A stretch of 35,000 nt of DNA, taken from assembly GCF_000485595.1 (NCBI RefSeq), contig NW_014577590.1, forward strand, positions 109,833 to 144,832, written 5' to 3'. The stretch comes from Priapulus caudatus (taxonomy: Eukaryota; Priapulida; Priapulimorpha; Priapulimorphida; Priapulidae). Position numbers and translations under genes: made by a program. How positions within the stretch are numbered: position 1 is the stretch's first letter; the number at the start of each line of letters is the position of its first letter. Positions 19,291 to 30,504 of this stretch are shown piece after piece. The notes under the pieces were generated by a model. It searched no databases. It was not told the DNA's origin and saw only the letters and a program-made list of their open reading frames with translations.

Positions 19291-22200
19291 TCATGCCATT
19301 ATACATTTGTCCTTCTTTTCCTGTTGGCGTTGTTGCTATAGATGAATTCGACATACAGGGGAAAATGGAGAAAACATTGTAACATACATGAACGACTGAA
19401 TGAGAATATAAATTCAAAATTCATACATGAGCATCATAATACCTGTGTATATTCCTGTTCACTGGCTGCCAAGGCTCTTGCCAATGCATGATCCTCCTGC
19501 TCTTGAGCCACCATCTCTTGACTAAAATGAAAGTAGAACAGAAGATGAGCCTTACTTGAATTGATTACACACAATACTTCAGTGATCCATAATATTCGTG
19601 TACACGCAATACTTTTGTATCACCTCACTGAATGTGAGTTTGATGAACAGTGGGTTTCAGACATTCTGTGTTTGTCGAATCGGCAGTCTTTCTCACGAGA
19701 CAAAAATCACTGACTACTACAACATCTGATAATCAAATCAACAAAGAATATATCAAATCTGATACGGACCATCTTTAGACACATTCGGTGATGCATCTTT
19801 AGCTACAACCTTTACAAGAACACGTCATACCTCTTACCTGTTATTTGTTGGACTTGTGGATGTTGTGGGTGCAGAAGTTTCTGCCAGCGACAGCTGCATT
19901 GCCCTGGCTAGGGCTTCATCTTCAGACTAACAGTTAAACCAAAAAGAAACATTTTTAATACTATATTTTAATGGTGTTCTAATTAATCGAGTTCGTGGAG
20001 TGTTTCTCATTCAGTTTTCCGGGATGGAAACTTCATAAACGAGTTTTACTCGCTTGCCACTCTCACTGATAAATACTGCTTAGCATTATGAAAAATGTAA
20101 GTATTTTGAATGATACAATCATCAATAGGCAACCCTTGTAAGTGTATAAAGTGGATGATTGTTTCAAATATATTTTCTGAGTAGTTTTCAATTGTTACTC
20201 GTTATTGTAACTTTTCAAAGATTCAGTCTGTGCAACTGATGATCAAACTTGAATCAATTGCTCAATTTCTTTTCAGCTAGAATGCATAATTGTAATGACA
20301 ATAGCAGCCAATGAATAATGATTAATATAAAATACACGCGGAAACTATCTAAGAAAGGATATCTACACATACTGACACAAACTTCTTACAATCAAGACAA
20401 TTGCATTACATCCTACAAATCTGCGTGTCATATGTACACTGCAAAACCTACCATCCCTCCTTGTATTGTCTGTGCGACGCTCCTACCCTGGGAGGCAGAT
20501 CCAGACTGGCGTGAACGTGCTCCATATTCGGAAGCAGACGTCGATGCTTGCTGGGACTGCTGTGCAGCATGTCCATGGGAAGCCTTCTTTGCTGGTACCT
20601 TCTCGGACTGACTCAGGCTTCGCAGCCAAGCAGCGACTCTGCACAAAACATAACAATTCGTAACAATTTCGCAATGAAAATCTTATAACCAGAACATAAT
20701 CTACAAATGTTATGCGTGCACGGTACAAGTAACATTAAATCAATACAAAGAGCATCTGCATCTAGTATTTCTAACAACATGCTCTGAATATGCGAACGAA
20801 AATTTAGTTTCTATTACTGACATGGTCAATGCACTTTAAGCTTAGCAATTGTGGTTGGATTTTCATATTGCATCTATGCTAATAGTGACTTTGCAGGTAT
20901 GTGCGCACACACCCAGGTTTTGGTAGTGCTCTATCGCTGTCCTGGAATCCTTTGCACTCATGATCGGTCTCGTGTCTGTGGCGCAGGCAAAAGTTATGCC
21001 GACATTTCTCACATCTGACTGGCACTAACTCTTTCTGCTTGCACCCTCTGACAGAGCACTTATTGGTGTAAACCTGAAATTTAAAGTTCATAAATTTAGC
21101 TAAAGCGTGGAAATTCTAAAAGAGGCAAATTCCTTTATCCGACTCAGTGCCGGTCTTGGATAGGGGAGGTTGCACCTGTACTGATAAATCTTTCTTTTTA
21201 ATAAATCTGTTCAATAATGTTTAGGTTGACAGCAATGCAAACGCCCTACAACAACAGCTATGCGCATAGTGTATAGTAAGTACGTATTGCTCCAGCATAC
21301 CTTGCGTTTTTCTTTGGCTGGATCTGACTGGCAATCACGGTCAATGTGTTCACCAACCCCAATGTCTGGTGCTTCTCCTCTTTTAACAGGGACTGGTATA
21401 TTGCACAGGGGACACACAGGGACTTGAACGTCCTACAAAACATTTATTACTTCATAATGAACCTTAGGTAGATACATGGATACAATACTGCTGCATTGTT
21501 TCATTCTTTTATTAGAATCAATCAGGTAACAAGTCGAGTGCTTACCTTTTTGTAGGCAGACTCACAGTTGTGACGGGCATAAACAAAGTGATCTTTGCTG
21601 GAAATCAATATGGAAAGAAATATATGCATACATACAATACTACATTATGTAAAGTATTAGCTCCGTCTATAGGTGTATCACCAAGTTTCCATGTTACTGT
21701 TCCTCCCGGGAAGCTTTTGTGTGTAGTGCAGCTAACCTCAAGGGATCCCGCAAGTATCGTCATATTACCGTCTACGTTATTACCGTCTATCGCCATTGTG
21801 ACATTCCTTGCTGGCACTAACACAGTCACATTCAACTTGTTACTCGACATGTATGCTCCAAACACACTATTTGCTATACACGCGTACGATCCTCTGTGTT
21901 TAAACTCGACTCGATCAATCACCACCTCGTCGCCTGTAGCTTGTATCCCCTGGTCGTCGTGCAACCACGTGAAAGATGGTTCTGGATAGCCGTCAGCATT
22001 GCAGCGGAGAATCAGCTTCTCTGCCTCGATAATAATGACGTCATCATCACTGGAGTTGTTGCTGCTGATGATGGCCACGGTGTCCGCCATGTACAAAATC
22101 TTGGTTAACACTTCTTCGGGTAAACGTTGGTGACTGAAGATATGACACCGAAGTTCTTTGTCAATGTCTTCTGTTGAAAACCTGTGACTCAGGATACTTT

Positions 22201-24169
22201 TTGCTGTAAATGTCTTGTTTCTTGAACCCGCTTCCTCTGTTTGACTGGAGTCGTCCGTAATATCATCAGCATTCAGCCACCAGGTGATGCTAGCTGCTGG
22301 GTTACTGCTGTCTGATACACACGAGAACTGTAGCGTTCCATCCGGTGATGAAGCGCTGTCTATAAGAGACATGGCAACCGACTGTGGTGGCACAAGCACA
22401 GTTAGATGACCCTTGTTTGATGAAGGACCAATGCCTGGCGCTCCCGCGGCATCCTGCCATACACAATAGAACTCTGCCTCATCTTTCTCAACTCTCACGT
22501 TAGCTATTAGCAAGCCAAAGTTTCCTGTGTCGTACCTGTTGTCGTCAATGTAAGAATATCTTTCTTCATTTGTAGGACTTACGTAGGAACCGTCTCGATA
22601 CCAATAAACGAAAATGGGTAACTCTTCCCCGGAATTGAAACTAAGGTCAATCGTGCAGTGCACCGTAACACTGGTACCTTCAACTTCCTCCGTGTCATAT
22701 GGTTGCTGCAGGAACTGTGTCCTCACCGCAACTACACACAATACACACACCGCAACCAGCCTCACTGCTGCCATAGCTCCAAGAAACGGTCTTGCTAGGG
22801 TTAGAACTTAGAAGACAATCGGTCGCACAGCCTGGTCGGTCTACTGCAGCCTTTGTTAATCCTGCCCAAAGTTTGCATCCGACAATAAACTAGTACGTAT
22901 TAGTATTACGGTAATAACCGTAACGGTAATAACCTAGACGGGTAATAACCTATAGTAGCGATGCTGATCGCTCACGCCATGTTGTCTAGATTTCAGCAAC
23001 CATATTTTCAGTTAAGTCAATGTAGCTACTTTCAGAAGACGTAACTTTTAATATATATCATATTATGAAAACAAACTTTGTGGTCTAGATGAGAAGGGCC
23101 TCAACCGTTTATGTTATTATTTTCAGAATTTTTTGCTGGAGAGGCTAGCAAGAATGCCAAACCTCATTTCTAAATTTAAGGTATGCATAATATTGATAGC
23201 ATATCCAATCATATATGACATAAAGTAGTATGAGTAATGACAAGATATGACATAAACTAGTAATAGTAATTCCATACAGTGATTAGAGAATTAAACGTTA
23301 ATTGTTATAAGAAGCTTATATAGCATTATAGTCTGACTCTTAGCCACTATCAAATCCAACCTACCAAAACACCGTCTTACATGCATCGCAAGTCATTGGC
23401 AGGAAATCTGAAAAATAAAATTTCCACAAAATATAATATTAATAAACAGAAATTACGCATACACTAAATTATTTAGACATTCCCATTTGCAATTATTAAT
23501 AGTAATAATCCGTGTTGTAGGCCTATAATCATTATTATGTAAATCTACATAGCTGCGTAGATTGTCTATTAGCTCAGCCCATATTATTGGCTACAGCCTA
23601 CACTAATACCCATCCGTTACAGAATGTGCTGTTTTGCTCAACATCGCCCATCCATGGCATCATCACACTGATATCGCTACTGTGTTAGCAAAGAGATCGG
23701 TTTAGCGTTATACTCTAGTAGTGGAGTCTAGGGCTAACCAGTGAATGAAGCCCCAACTCAAGTGTCAACTTTCTAACCTGTACTAGCTACAACTGATTGT
23801 TAACACATGCAGATGCACTAGCAATGCAGACTCAGTGCCAGTGTGACTGCAGATCATCGTATCGTATCGTATATTGTCCCACTCTTGTATTTCACTAACC
23901 CGACCAGGCTGTGTGACTAACGTCAATAGGACTCTAAGTAGGTATCTAAGTAGGTCTCTAAGTAGGTATCTAACCCTAGCAATACCGTTTCTTGGAGCTA
24001 GTATTTCACCTGTGATTTCACAAGGATCATGATGGCCCAACATGGCAAATCATCTCTGTGTAAGCTGATTTTTTTATAAAACGAGGTAGTCACGTAAGTT
24101 TCAATGAACCTTACCAAGCTGCTTGCATGTAGTTACTGAACATTGTTGTCCAAGATGCGGAAACTCCAT
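19291..24169 (-). CDS. ZFAND2B: ZFAND2B-type (AIRAPL) AN1 zinc finger, UIM and CAAX protein
   Basis: AIRAP/AIRAPL proteins couple ubiquitylated clients to p97 and the proteasome at the ER. Exons, minus strand: 24169-24115, 23407-23365, 21597-21546, 21432-21301, 21073-20913, 20638-20452, 19926-19838, 19521-19443, 19335-19291; 843 nt, 280 residues, every phase consistent. AN1 finger 1 spans residues 10-44 (C10, C15, C25, C28, C33, H36, H42, C44). AN1 finger 2 spans 100-134 with identical spacing. A Ser/Gln-rich linker follows, then two ubiquitin-interacting motifs, EDEALARAMQLSLAE (about 212-226) and EDHALARALAASEQE (about 249-263). The protein ends Cys-Ile-Met-Ala, a prenylation box as expected for the membrane-anchored AIRAPL form and unlike AIRAP (ZFAND2A). 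Intron 2 (21598-23364) contains an Ig-domain ORF on the same strand. Confidence 0.95.
21605..22774 (-). CDS. Immunoglobulin-domain protein nested in ZFAND2B intron 2 (possibly partial)
   Basis: A single open frame of 389 codons. Residues 1-20 form a signal peptide (RLVAVCVLCVVAV). Three full Ig-like domains follow: C40-W58-C104, C152-W165-C210 and C258-W270-C299 (with GSYAC). A fourth begins (C349, W362) but ends before its second cysteine. N-glycosylation sequons (NKT, NSS, NVT, NMT) are frequent. The order and the ITWWL motif of domain 2 recall nephrin/Kirrel-like adhesion proteins, but the match is not specific. There is no membrane segment. The last 13 or so codons are hydrophobic and probably intronic; a GTATGT donor near 21628 could lead to further exons. 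If the frame is used as it stands, the product is a secreted fragment. The ATG sits at the edge of a dispersed repeat. Real coding character is clear; an intact gene is not proven. Confidence 0.75.
   Translation of the reverse strand: MAAVRLVAVCVLCVVAVRTQFLQQPYDTEEVEGTSVTVHCTIDLSFNSGEELPIFVYWYRDGSYVSPTNEERYSYIDDNRYDTGNFGLLIANVRVEKDEAEFYCVWQDAAGAPGIGPSSNKGHLTVLVPPQSVAMSLIDSASSPDGTLQFSCVSDSSNPAASITWWLNADDITDDSSQTEEAGSRNKTFTAKSILSHRFSTEDIDKELRCHIFSHQRLPEEVLTKILYMADTVAIISSNNSSDDDVIIIEAEKLILRCNADGYPEPSFTWLHDDQGIQATGDEVVIDRVEFKHRGSYACIANSVFGAYMSSNKLNVTVLVPARNVTMAIDGNNVDGNMTILAGSLEVSCTTHKSFPGGTVTWKLGDTPIDGANTLHNVVLYVCIYFFPY
22775..22846 (+). repeat. CTCCAAGAAACGG dispersed repeat, copy B
   Basis: It begins TAGCTCCAAGAAACGGTCTT and ends near CACAGCCTGGTCGG, and is homologous to 5871-6052 and to the reverse complement of 23895-24000. 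It directly abuts the start codon of the Ig ORF on the opposite strand. Confidence 0.75.
22909..22952. repeat. Three GGTAATAACC direct repeats
   Basis: GGTAATAACC occurs three times within about 45 bases, upstream of the Ig ORF on its strand. It could be a regulatory cluster or a short degenerate tandem repeat; the sequence does not decide. Confidence 0.45.
23895..24000 (-). repeat. CTCCAAGAAACGG dispersed repeat, copy C
   Basis: Inverted relative to copy B. It includes CCGACCAGGCTGTGTG-like and CTAACCCTAGCAATACCGTT blocks, with an internal insertion of about three TAAGTAGGTATC units. It lies in ZFAND2B intron 1. Confidence 0.7.
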
Positions 24170-24920
24170 CCCGTCGCTGTCTCACTTTGACTTTGACTTT
24201 GAGTATGATACAAGCGTCAGCGGAGACAAGATTAGTAAACAACTGAGGTAATTTTTCTGCGTTAATTACCTATTCGAGAGCTACTATTACTAGCACCCAA
24301 TTCCTTCACAAATAGTCCGAGAACAGCGACGCATACAGTTTTATAGTTCCTGTGCTGTAGTGTAGGCAGGGATGACAACAATGACTTAGCAGAATACAAA
24401 CTTCGAGTTTGTTCCAAACGATTCTAGAAGGATGACTAGTTAGTTAGCAACGTTCTCTGGTTGCACAGTGGCATTTTGGCGCGATCCTAGCGCCACCCGT
24501 TTTATTTTCGTCTAATCAAAAATTAGTGCCTATAAGACAAGCGAACATATAATTTCTGGTCATGTGCTTATTCGCTTAGAAACAGCCGTAGATACAGACG
24601 CTTTGCCGTTGATTTCCTTGTTTGTTTGTGCAACAAGCACAGTTTGCATTGAAGAACTACATCGGAATTACCAGTGGCTGTATCGTTTATTTGGATTGAG
24701 CCCACTACTGAACTTAAGCACGTCATGGCAAAAAGTACAAACTAGACTAGAGTAGAGTGGGCTCAGTGGTGCCTTCGCCTTCGGGTGCCTTGTGAAATAC
24801 AAGAGAGGGTGCTAAGATACAAGATACAAGATAGAGAATAAATTATATCAGGAGCGTCATAATCACTGCCAGTTTTGCCAGTGTCAGGCTGAGAAGAATA
24901 TTATATTATACCACAGGCTC
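24170..24920. promoter_or_regulatory. Upstream region of ZFAND2B
   Basis: This region lies between the divergently transcribed ZFAND2B (starts 24169, minus) and DNAAF11 (starts 25777, plus). No gene was recognised. It has three TTTGAC units at about 24186-24204 just upstream of the ZFAND2B start. Any promoter is inferred from position only. Confidence 0.3.
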
Positions 24921-24998
24921 TTGGAGGCTCAAGTTTCAAGAAGAGTATAAGAGCGAAGTGCTTCGCTCTTATACTCTTCTTGAAACTTGAGCCTCCAA
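24921..24998. repeat. Perfect 38-bp palindrome with 2-nt loop
   Basis: The left arm 24921-24958 (TTGGAGGCTCAAG...AGCGAAG) is exactly complementary to the right arm 24961-24998, with TG between. Imperfect pairing (CACAGGC/GCCTGTG) extends it to roughly 24906-25013. There is no coding sequence. It could be a very young foldback element or MITE. Confidence 0.93.
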
Positions 24999-25264
24999 GG
25001 GCCTGTGATTATACAGTACATTGTGATTGTATCATAGGTCATAGATATAATATAACAAGATTTCAAGATTTTTATTTGTGCTAAACGAGGATAAATCAGA
25101 CAGTGGGAAAATTAAACAGTTATAACTTTGTTAATATAGGCCTAATCATAATAATGCACGGGTATGGCGAAAGGACCTTGCGGTCATCGAGTCAGCCATA
25201 CACTACCACTATAGTATTACTATTAGTTACAGTACATATTACTTTCCAAGGCACGATGTTGACT

Positions 25265-25555
25265 GATATTTACAATACATGACATGATCTGATGATTACA
25301 GCACACACAATCCATCACAATACACAACGTTATACTACCTACGACGTTATATTATATTACAATACATGACATGACAAGACGTCATTATAATACAATACAA
25401 CACATTACGATTAGACAACTTTATATACGTATGACATTACAAGACATGATGATATATGATATTTACAATACATGACGTGATCAGATGATTACAACACATA
25501 CAAACCATTACAATTTCTGATGTAATACTACCTACAATACATGACGATATAACAT
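25265..25555. repeat. Degenerate tandem duplication, ~193-bp period
   Basis: GATATTTACAATACATGAC and the following ~90 bases (GATGATTACA.CACA.ACA.CCAT.ACAAT) recur 193 bases later, from 25265 to 25458. The spacer is itself rich in TACAATACA and ATGACAT words. AT-rich and non-coding. Confidence 0.65.
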
Positions 25556-25776
25556 GTGTTATATAATATATATATTAGATCTATGCCTACTAGTTCAAGA
25601 CCCCCTACTTACTACAACATTTATTGTGTCATTGTAACACAATCGTACTGCACGCCACTGAAAGAAAGAAAGAAATACCTTATTGGCAATGTGAATAAGT
25701 GTTCAAGTGCGTGCGTGGAGAGACTGCGTGTTGTAGGGGATTATTTAAACACCGTTTATATAGAATTATTTAGGCG

Positions 25777-28700
25777 ATGGATAGTGCGTTAGTATTGGGA
25801 CTTGGCTCTGGCAGTGGAAGTAAACAAAATTGGTTTATTTACCAAAGTTTTTGTGTCAGCTTGCATCAACACTATATCTGGGTAGTGATTGCCATTCTCA
25901 GGTAATACGTGACCGTGCTGTTACTAGTGGTAATGTAAGTTTATATTGCAGTTACAGAGGATCTCATTCGGAAAAGAGCAGAGCATAATGCCTGTGAAAT
26001 ATATTCGCTAGAAGAGCTGTCATTGCACCAACAGGACATAGAGAGGTGAGATTATCCCAATAGGTCAACTGCAAGCTCATTTGTTTATAATTCAAAGAAG
26101 TAGCGTACCGGTAGCAATGTTGTGGAGAGGGTAAACAAACCTTGATAAAATCATGCTCTGTAGTCTCTATATAACAATATTATTGCAACAGTTTTATTTG
26201 CTTCACTGTACAATTATGTTAAACTTTGCATATTGCATCTTTACAGGTGTGTCTAGTGATGATCTGCTTAAGGAATTATATGTTTGTTATGTTTAATCAT
26301 ATTTTTTTTGTTTACAGAATTGAACATATTGACAAATGGTGCAGAGAGCTGAAGATTCTTTTGCTACAAAGCAATCTGATTTCAAAAATTGGTAAAGACA
26401 GAGTATACCTATTTATGTGCTTGTGTTGTGCTTGCATTGGTTATCTGTTAACTCTAATTTATCACATTTGCTTTTCACAATGTGATGCAAGCCATGACTC
26501 CTTATCTTGTCAATTGAGATTATTATAAGTGCAATTATGCAGTGCAGTTATATGCAGTGCAGTTATTTAATAATTTGATTAGTTTTTTACTATAGATTTA
26601 CCGTGAAATTTATTTTTCAGAACATGTGGGTCGCCTGAAAAAGCTTGAGTACCTGAACTTAGCACTCAATAACATCACAATGATTGAAAATCTAGAAGGT
26701 TGAAGGTTTTTCAAATTTCTTGTGATTGAATTTAATTAAATAACTCTAGAAAACAATAAGTTTTTCATAGGGTTCTACAATAATTTTTATCAATAATCGT
26801 GTAAGCTCAATCTCTGAAAAGTAATTATATACATAATATTTAACAAGTAACAAAATATAAGTTACATTTTACTGTTTCTTTCATTTTCTAACCATGGTAC
26901 TAAATTCACCTCAGTTATAACCGATTTTTGTTATATATATTTTGTTCATAAAAGGTATTAATAATTTCTTTAGGGTGTGAATCATTGAAAAAGTTGGATT
27001 TCACTATCAACTTCATAGAGAAACTAACCAGTGTAGAGAGTCTAAAGTCTAACATATTCTTAGAAGAACTGTGAGTATGATAATAGCCTAGGTAGAAACA
27101 ATTTAATTCTCAACTGACATGCATGCTTGGGTTCTTCATCATCAATAGAGATAGCTTATTTATCATCAAGTGGAGTGAGATATTGTTGTTTATAGCAGTT
27201 TAATATATTTCTTTTATAGGTTTCTAACCGGTAATCCATGCACCGATTACGAAGGATACAGAGAGTATGTGGTGGCTACTCTTCCATGTCTTAAGGTATC
27301 CATTTAATAGAAAATGGTAGTGGCATATATGATATGTAGTATTTAAATCCTACTTAGGAGTGGACACATTGTTATAATCATTATTACTGCTGTCATCATT
27401 GGCTATGACATAAAACATAACTGGACGTTAAACGTGATGTCTGTTGTATTTCTTACTGCAGTGGCTTGATGGACAAGAGGTGAATAGGTCGGAGAGGATT
27501 GCTGCATGCCAGCTGTATGAAACAATAAGAGGAAACATTCTCTCCCAAGAGCAGAACTGCTCCCTCAAGAAGGTGAATATTTTTTTCATTTGCATAGGAG
27601 TCTTTTTCTGATATCCTACTGTGGTTGTGGTTTTTAACGTATCATACACGGTCTATCGTAGGAGCGGCAGTGCAGCGTGGCAGGCAAGGAGGGAAGTGTG
27701 GAAAAGGAGAGGAAGACTGGCTTTGATGGACGCTGGTACACGGACATCAACACATCGGTGTCATCCTCAAAGGAGGAGAAGAAAAGTTGTCTGGCTGCTA
27801 CCACTGCATCTGAATCGAACGATGGTGAGGCAAAGCATGATCTTAAGGAAGATAGCGATTTTTGGACAAGACCGGAGGCCTTTACCCCACAAAGTCGGGT
27901 GGAAACTCACAAACACTTGCAGAAGATGAGGGACAAGGATGTCAAAGTCCAGTATGTCCATATACAGTATATATTGAAGCATTCGACAGTAAACGAATTG
28001 AACAAATGCGTGTGGATATGAAGAATTCGAATAAGAGAGAAAGAGAGAGAGATGGGGTTAGAGAGAAGATTATGGTTAGGAGAGGAGGAGGATGAGGGAA
28101 GGGGCAAGGGGGAGGGTGAGGAATAAGGCAAGGGGGTAAGGGAAGGGGCAAGGAGGAGGGTGAGGAAAGGGGCAAGATGGAGGGTGAGGGAAGAGAGACG
28201 ACAAGGTGGGGGTGAGGAAAGAGGCAGGGGGAGGGTGAGGAAGGCAAGGGGGAGGGTGAGGGAAAGAGAAAGGGGGGGGTGAGGAGAGACAAGGTGGGGT
28301 GAGAAGGGGGCAAGGGGGAGGGTGAGGAAGGGGCAAGGGGAGGGTAGAGGAAGGGCAAGGGAGGGCCGAGGAAAGGGCAAGAGGGGGGTGAGGAAAGGGC
28401 AAGAGGGGGGAGGGTGAGAAGGGGCAGGGGAGGGTGAGGAAGGGGCAAAGGGAGGGCGAGGAAAGGGCAAGACGGGGGGTGAGGAAAGGGGCAAGGAGGG
28501 TGAGGAAGGGGGGAGGGGAGGAAAGGGCAAGGGAGGGGGAGGAAAGGCAAGAGGGGGGTGAGGAAAGAGGCAAGGAGGAGGGTGAGGAAGGGGCAAGGGG
28601 GAGGGTGAGGAAAGGGGCAAGGGAGGGCAAGGGAAAGGGCAAGAGGGGGGTGAAGGAAAGGGACCAAGAAGGAAGTTGAGGAAAGGGGCAAGGGGAGGGG

Positions 28701-30504
28701 GAGGAAGGGGCAAGGAGGGCGAGGAAAGGGGGCAAGAAGGGAGGGTGAGGAAAGGGCACAAGGGGGAGGTGAGGAAGGGGGGGCAGGGGAGGGGAGGAAA
28801 GGGGCAAGGGAGGGGAAAGAAAAGGGGCAAGGGAGGGCAAGAAAAGGGGCAAGAAACGAGGGGGGGTAAGGAAGAGCAAAGGAGGAGGGTGAGGAAGGCG
28901 CAAAGGGGGAGGTGAGGAAAGGGGCAAGGGGGAGGGTGAGGAAAGGGGCAAGGGGGATGGTGAGGAAAGAGACAAGGTGGGGGTGAGGAAAGGGGCAAGG
29001 GGTGTGGGGTTAGGGTCATGCATACGTTACTGTACATGAAAGGTTTTTTTGTTGCAGAAACGATGAGCATCCCCTATACAAAGCAAAGCTAGTAAGAGCT
29101 GATGGGAGCAGATTGAATATTAACGAAGCAAAGTATGACTTCAATATAATAGTAGCTGCATAAATCTGCTATAAAGCATCATTTTAATTGATTTTAATAT
29201 TGCGTGGTAATCAGAATCCCGAGAACAAAAGTGTAATCAGTGGCTAAAGTCACAAACAAAAGAACATGGAATGTGTTGGATTAATATGGAAGCAATGAAA
29301 GTTGCTTCTGCATGTGAATGATAACGAATTTACATGATTTGGCGTCATTACGCTGTTTTAGAGAAACTAATAGTATTTCCTCATTCATAGAGTGGACTTC
29401 CACCTGTTGGATGACGAAGATTCAGGAAAACTGGTACTTGACATTGCAGTGTACAGGTTAGTTGCCACACCTAACCCATAATGTGTAATAAAAAAGCTTT
29501 TGAGGCAAACATCTTGGTATGGTTGTGAATAGTTTAGTTTCTGTATAGTTATAATAATGAGCAGATTGCAAGAAGAAGATTTTGTTTTAACTTTCTGGCT
29601 TTCATGTGACGTTATGTAGGTACATGGACACATCTCTGTTGGACATTGACGTGAACCCAACATACTGCAAAGTTCTCATTAAGGGTATGGTCCTCCAGCT
29701 GGTCCTTCCAGAAGAAATCCTGCCAGATTCAAGCTCTGCACTAAGGTCCCAGACAACAGGTCATCTGGTCATATCAATGGTCAAGGTAAGAAGTTGGGGA
29801 TACAGTTATTGTTCGTGTATTTAAACATCTGCTATATATTATACAGGTTAATGTGGGGATGGTATGTGTTTGGAATTGAAATATGTACATGTGGTCTATT
29901 TCAGTTTTATGCAATAATCGAGAAATTTATGTTTCAAGGCAAGAGGCAGAACAATTAAACCTAAGTGTCAGCACAGACCAATGGAAAAACCAGCCACACA
30001 AACACAGGGCTCACAAAGGTGTGTTATATGTCGGTGTTGTGCCTATAGGCTATAGTCTTTTACTCTTTACCACCCATCACAATCAAACACCAGTATCACT
30101 TAAGTGTCTCGAATTAATCCCAGGTTATGTTATAGTTATAGGTAGAAGTAACATATAATCGTGAATAAATTTAGGGTTTATGTAATGTGTGTATCGTTTT
30201 ATTTGCATTAGATTCACTAAGAAATGCTACAGAAATAGCATTAGAAATTAAGCAGATCCACCATTGCCACATAAGTTATTAATTTTTACGAATATCTTTT
30301 AGTCCAATCAACAGAAGCAGAGGCTACGTCGAGAGACTTGAGGTTGATGAGCAGCGCCACCTTCAGGTCGATTACAAAAACATCGTCACATCCAAGACAC
30401 CAAATCTGCTGCCACTTGGTTCGCGATCGACGACAACGTCACGTGACCCTCCCCCCTGCAGTAAGGATTTCACTGACAACCCTGAAGTTCCGCCTTTGAT
30501 ATAG
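25777..30504 (+). CDS. DNAAF11: DNAAF11/LRRC6 (tilB) dynein axonemal assembly factor
   Basis: DNAAF11 is a cytoplasmic factor for pre-assembly of outer and inner dynein arms in motile cilia. Coding exons: 25777-25783, 25952-26045, 26318-26391, 26621-26698, 26974-27070, 27220-27295, 27462-27572, 27662-27951, 29058-29132, 29391-29456, 29620-29785, 29939-30018, 30303-30504; 1416 nt, 471 residues, near the human 466, all phases consistent. Leucine-rich repeats run from [19 protein letters not shown] to LFLTGNPC, followed by the LRR cap. Exon 8 has the family motif [11 protein letters not shown] and a charged coiled-coil-like segment. Exons 9-11 encode the CS-like C-terminal domain ([31 protein letters not shown]). 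The end DNPEVPPLI equals that of vertebrates. The 7-nt first coding exon (Met-Asp, donor A|GTGCGT) and the acceptor of exon 12 are the least certain. Intron 8 holds a purine minisatellite. Confidence 0.94.
28079..29012 (+). repeat. Purine-only minisatellite in DNAAF11 intron 8
   Basis: About 0.93 kb of almost pure G/A apart from one C per unit (GGGGCAAGG) and occasional T (GGGTGAGG). The unit is a variable ~24-bp sequence such as GAGGAAAGGGGCAAGGGGGA followed by GGGT, in roughly 35-40 degenerate copies. The sense transcript is the G-rich strand. Long Pro/Leu/Ser-rich frames on the minus strand are produced by the repeat and are not genes. Confidence 0.95.

Noticed and set aside
21570-21989. 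139-codon plus-strand frame
   Set aside because: Antisense shadow of the Ig-domain ORF.
27907-29070. Long Pro/Leu/Ser-rich open frames of 387, 315 and 249 codons on the minus strand
   Set aside because: They are translations of the purine minisatellite read on its pyrimidine strand, overlap in several frames, and lie within a DNAAF11 intron defined by conserved exons.
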